Source of the DNA: Kiritimatiellia bacterium | GTDB taxonomy: Bacteria; Verrucomicrobiota; Kiritimatiellia; SLAD01 | Assembly (NCBI GenBank): GCA_007125875.1 | Contig: SLCI01000248.1 | Coordinates: forward strand, 1-8,583 | Direction: 5' to 3' | Length of the DNA: 8,583 bases | Shown here: positions 6,901 to 8,583 of the stretch, in pieces | Layout of the letters: every line of letters starts with the position of its first letter | Numbering within the stretch: the stretch's first letter is position 1 | Translations under genes and position numbers: made by a program | Notes under the pieces: generated by a model | Databases searched by the model: none | Told to the model about the DNA's origin: nothing | What the model saw: only the letters and a program-made list of their open reading frames with translations

Positions 6901-7457
6901 TGCGTAAACGTAAACGTGAAAATTGATTCAGAGGCATAGCCTCCCATTGACTGCCCATCATCAGTAGAAGCTTGTTGAGACGTACCATTACGAATGTAGT
7001 AACCACCGGATGAGGTGAAAAATAGCCACAGCGTTGTACCATCCGCACTGCGCAAATTGAACCCTTTCGAACCGTCCCGGAAATTGACCGACACCTGAAA
7101 GGAAATGGTATCACCAGTGGTTAATACCGGTTTTGCAAATCGCTTCACCGCTGCAGCAAATGGATTCGGATCGCCACTCGGATGCGCAAACAATCCAAAG
7201 GACTTGCCGTCGACATTGATATCTCCGCCGCCTAACGCGGAATCACCGATGAAGTGACCTGCGAAACCTGCATGAGCAACCGCCTCCAATTCCCATTCGG
7301 CCGAGTCATAGGTTCCTCGATGCGCATCAGACACCCAATTATCGCCGGATGACGAATAATTGGAAGCATCATCATTGGCCAAGGAGGAATGCGCGCCCAA
7401 TACGCTTATCGCCCAAACCAACACCCACCGCCCCATCACACTTAAACATCTCTTCAT
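3978..7457 (-). CDS. Exported multidomain purple-acid-phosphatase-like metallophosphoesterase
   Basis: A 1159-residue exported protein with a two-metal phosphoesterase core of the purple acid phosphatase type. From the ATG at 7457, residues 1-27 are a signal peptide (MKRCLSVMGRWVLVWAISVL, cut near SLA). Domains in order: a beta-sandwich module (about 29-243); an E-set-like module (about 248-335); a PAP-type N-terminal Fn3-like domain (about 340-430); the phosphoesterase (about 439-690); two Fn3 domains (about 723-805 and 811-892); a beta-rich region resembling DOMON/CBM9-like modules (about 893-1060); and a tail (1094-1159) ending AFYWIEIAE. Metal-site motifs are complete: D444 in TGDV, D471 and Y474 in GGDLAY, N512-H513 in GNHE, H600 in MHVP, and H638/H640 in HHDH, where PAPs usually have GHxH. 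Y474 fits the iron-binding tyrosine. The frame runs upstream to an ATG at 7541, but the signal peptide favours 7457. Substrate unknown; an extracellular phosphate ester or phosphorylated glycan is plausible. Confidence 0.88.
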   Translation of the reverse strand: MKRCLSVMGRWVLVWAISVLGAHSSLANDDASNYSSSGDNWVSDAHRGTYDSAEWELEAVAHAGFAGHFIGDSALGGGDINVDGKSFGLFAHPSGDPNPFAAAVKRFAKPVLTTGDTISFQVSVNFRDGSKGFNLRSADGTTLWLFFTSSGGYYIRNGTSQQASTDDGQSMGGYASESIFTFTFTQHERHMDWTIERSGGIQATVSDQVPIESGTMADVRFFISGAGHHTENNIYFNSFTIESAPRENAPLTLGERRFPGYEPSYFLRFQDPQAGFVNFRSENDWDTSYPLTDVGGGVYELDIRTVGLDPGFHQFKFRMEGGYESGPNRRLYIREDGMIAKPPAIYLTWQQDPTSTMTIQWHTYDPSLNEVRWRPVGATGWTTLTADSTHPFPYSERYVHWAEITGLDAASDYEFEVDGYTDTYSFRTMPADLSEPVTAAFTGDVLYGEVADQMAETVAALDPAFLMVGGDLAYSDGRADLIFAEYMYFESFYSRFRAPDGRLIPLIVGPGNHEMRNHYITWNPMSEDSDEWRARIAPYFYPSYAFPGQPGYATLDFGDYLSLVILDTDHMNAVEGVQTDWLADRLNERREVRHLIPIMHVPAYPSHRSSQGSLNTKIRDLWLPLFESAGVHLVFEHHDHTFKRTPPLLDGEIDADGIVFLGDGAWGVGIRSVKDPEGRTDLQRTESIHHAYIATFSTTGRHMRAVNVNGDFFDAITQIADGIPPAPAGLQTERVTSVSAEFSWDPTPRAQSYRVIRAGVDIGTTSAPHFVDETRTPNSSVDYVVHAINRSGESVGSAPLTITTTATPASPSVPGGLQGDALSPSSVALSWATVPHAYSYEIQRDGATVATNTHTTFFDGGRSPETTYTYAVRAVNVSGESAWSGTVSVQTPAAWPGFTLDGQAESPNYLLSQPAMQIFAAVRGTELYVATWTPAGGDSDHFIFVTDELLPRATRRAPWNKKGFLAMPSGKPYLGAESTTSDFVGWFNAPASAQAFRSGTGGEQIEGVIDLVETFGYLPEFIYIASAAYGTASLNSLTSQGPLGNGDENIYPNEFLVIPVEAIRDNEGIGFYARLDPERGFAVDSARARSDEPFELRWLVVPNAQYHVWRASDLRDDSTWENLTAGAPITIPSGYSEWTFADPDSDLLAHAFYWIEIAE

Positions 7458-7610
7458 AAGAGGTTGTATCCCGTCAATTACACAAGACATCGATGAGATC
7501 CAGTCGCCGTCACACACAAAACGGCCATGGAGTGGATTCATCGCATTAGTGGATAACAGTACCCAACAATCATCAAAACAGCAAATGACGCTTCATGACA
7601 TTTGTTGCGA

Positions 7611-7616
7611 ATTATA
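7611..7616 (-). promoter_or_regulatory. Candidate -10 box for the phosphatase gene
   Basis: A perfect TATAAT on the minus strand in the 209-bp gap between the AraC gene and the phosphatase, about 155 bp before the chosen start. No good -35 hexamer is at 16-18 bp (nearest TTGCAC has only 12 bp of spacing), so the call is weak; activator dependence would be one explanation. The rest of the gap (7458-7666) shows no RNA gene and no obvious long repeat. Confidence 0.25.
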
Positions 7617-7666
7617 GGGCAAAAATGGGTGCAAGAATGAAAACGCCAGCGTGTGCACGTAACGCT

Positions 7667-8566
7667 CTATGGTCGCTGCTGCCGGGCATACGCGGAGGGC
7701 GACAATCCCATAAACGATTTAAAGGCGCGCGAGAAACTGGACGGATCCTCGTAGCCCAGCGTATAGGCAATTTCCTTCACGCTCATGTCTGTGCCTGCGA
7801 GTAAGGCACTCGCGCGTCGCATCAGCACATACAAATGATATTGTTTTGGTGTAATACCGTGTAGCTGCTTGAAGGCGCGGATAAAGTGAGACTCATTCAT
7901 GCCGACCGCAGCCGCGATTCGTGATACCGCGCCACTGTCCGGCGTCGCGCCCTCTTCCAGCAGCGTGCGCGCCTTCAATAGGGCGGCCTCCTTACTCAAC
8001 ATGGGCGAGGCCAGATGCTGGCCATCCGCCAAACCATTCTTTCGCAAGTAACGCGAGAACAGCGACACCTCCCGAATCAGGCCCGCCACAATCTCCGAGC
8101 CCAGCCCGTACTCGGTCTTGTCAATCGAGGCGATCATCTGCCGGAAGATCGCGTCGATCGGATCGCGATCCTCCGCGCGCACATAGAGACTGGTCTGGTG
8201 CCGGGCGAAGAACCACTCATAGAAGGGCGCGAACGCCAAGTCCATCTGCTCGCCGGCACTCGCCATGATCTTGCCGATATCAACCACCAAATCAAAATTC
8301 ACCACCACCAACTGCCAGCGCTCGTCTGGCCGCGTCATCTTCCAAGTCGTGTAATGTGGCAAGTTGGCGGGCATCACCACCAAGCAACCGGGCGCGCAGG
8401 GAATCGTCAGCTTACGCTCGGGAATATAAATGGTGCCACCGCCGGACAACGTGTACTGCAGTTCGGCATGCGGATGCACGTGCAGCGGGTAACGACCCGA
8501 TTCACGATGCTCGTGCTGGCCGATATAGCGGATGTTGAACTCGATCCCTTGCGCCTGCAACTGCAC
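7667..8566 (-). CDS. AraC-family transcriptional regulator with cupin sensor domain
   Basis: DNA-binding regulator, probably of carbohydrate or surface-polymer use. The N-terminal cupin domain (about 8-95) has the ligand-side motif LHVHPHAELQYTLSG at 28-42 and PANLPHY at 66-72. A helical linker follows (about 100-195). The C-terminal AraC/XylS DNA-binding domain (about 198-299) has two helix-turn-helix units: IAAAVGMNESHFIRAFKQLH at 217-236 and IAYTLGYEDPSSFSRAFKSF at 266-285, then MGLSPSAY. At 299 residues it is of normal length, counting from a GTG at 8566, but that start has no ribosome binding site and the frame is open to the window edge at 8583 (reading DWRGP), so the true start may lie further out. 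It is codirectional with the phosphatase gene 209 bp downstream; whether it controls that gene or something to the right of the window cannot be told. Confidence 0.9.
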   Translation of the reverse strand: MQLQAQGIEFNIRYIGQHEHRESGRYPLHVHPHAELQYTLSGGGTIYIPERKLTIPCAPGCLVVMPANLPHYTTWKMTRPDERWQLVVVNFDLVVDIGKIMASAGEQMDLAFAPFYEWFFARHQTSLYVRAEDRDPIDAIFRQMIASIDKTEYGLGSEIVAGLIREVSLFSRYLRKNGLADGQHLASPMLSKEAALLKARTLLEEGATPDSGAVSRIAAAVGMNESHFIRAFKQLHGITPKQYHLYVLMRRASALLAGTDMSVKEIAYTLGYEDPSSFSRAFKSFMGLSPSAYARQQRP

Positions 8567-8583
8567 CGGCCCGCGCCAGTCTC

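Noticed and set aside
7648..7666. Hairpin AGCGT/ACGCT just after the AraC gene as a terminator
   Set aside because: The stem is only 5 bp with a 9-nt loop, and the T-run of four does not follow directly; too weak to call.

Overview
The window is about 8.6 kb of bacterial chromosome at moderate GC. It carries six protein genes, two of them cut or possibly cut by the window edges, and three intergenic repeat structures. The best guess at the host is a Verrucomicrobiota/PVC-type heterotroph. The grounds are a large secreted multidomain phosphohydrolase whose C-terminal tail ends in an aromatic-W-I-E-I style strand, a MalG-type sugar permease, a cupin-AraC regulator and structured intergenic repeats. 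This is inference from style; no rRNA or other taxonomic marker is present.

Left part, plus strand (1-2408): the 3' part of a sugar ABC transporter inner-membrane permease is followed by pdxB (erythronate-4-phosphate dehydrogenase, vitamin B6 synthesis). The two genes were evidently 3 bp apart originally. A cassette of about 478 bp carrying one gene, a four-helix-bundle S23/23S-rRNA-intervening-sequence-family protein (IVP), now separates them. The cassette is flanked by a 40-bp direct repeat (721-760 and 1239-1278, one mismatch). That repeat contains the permease stop codon, the pdxB ribosome binding site and the first nine pdxB codons. Both neighbours therefore remain intact, and an aborted 10-codon copy of the pdxB start is left upstream. 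Just inside the cassette ends are inverted arms made of a TAATC/GATTA hexamer, which in RNA could pair and enclose the IVP gene. This is the most interesting feature of the window.

Middle (2409-3977): pdxB converges on a minus-strand gene for a secreted LysM-LysM-N-acetylmuramoyl-L-alanine amidase, probably active in peptidoglycan turnover. The gap between them holds a 152-bp palindromic repeat with two related hairpins in opposite orientation. Upstream of the amidase, a 186-bp element with 40-bp imperfect terminal inverted repeats fills the gap to the next gene.

Right part, minus strand (3978-8583): a 1159-residue exported protein has a purple-acid-phosphatase-like metallophosphoesterase core embedded among beta-sandwich and Fn3 domains. 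Upstream of it lies an AraC-family regulator with an N-terminal cupin sensor, which may extend past the right edge. The regulator and phosphatase are in the same orientation, 209 bp apart. A regulatory link between them is possible but not shown by the sequence.
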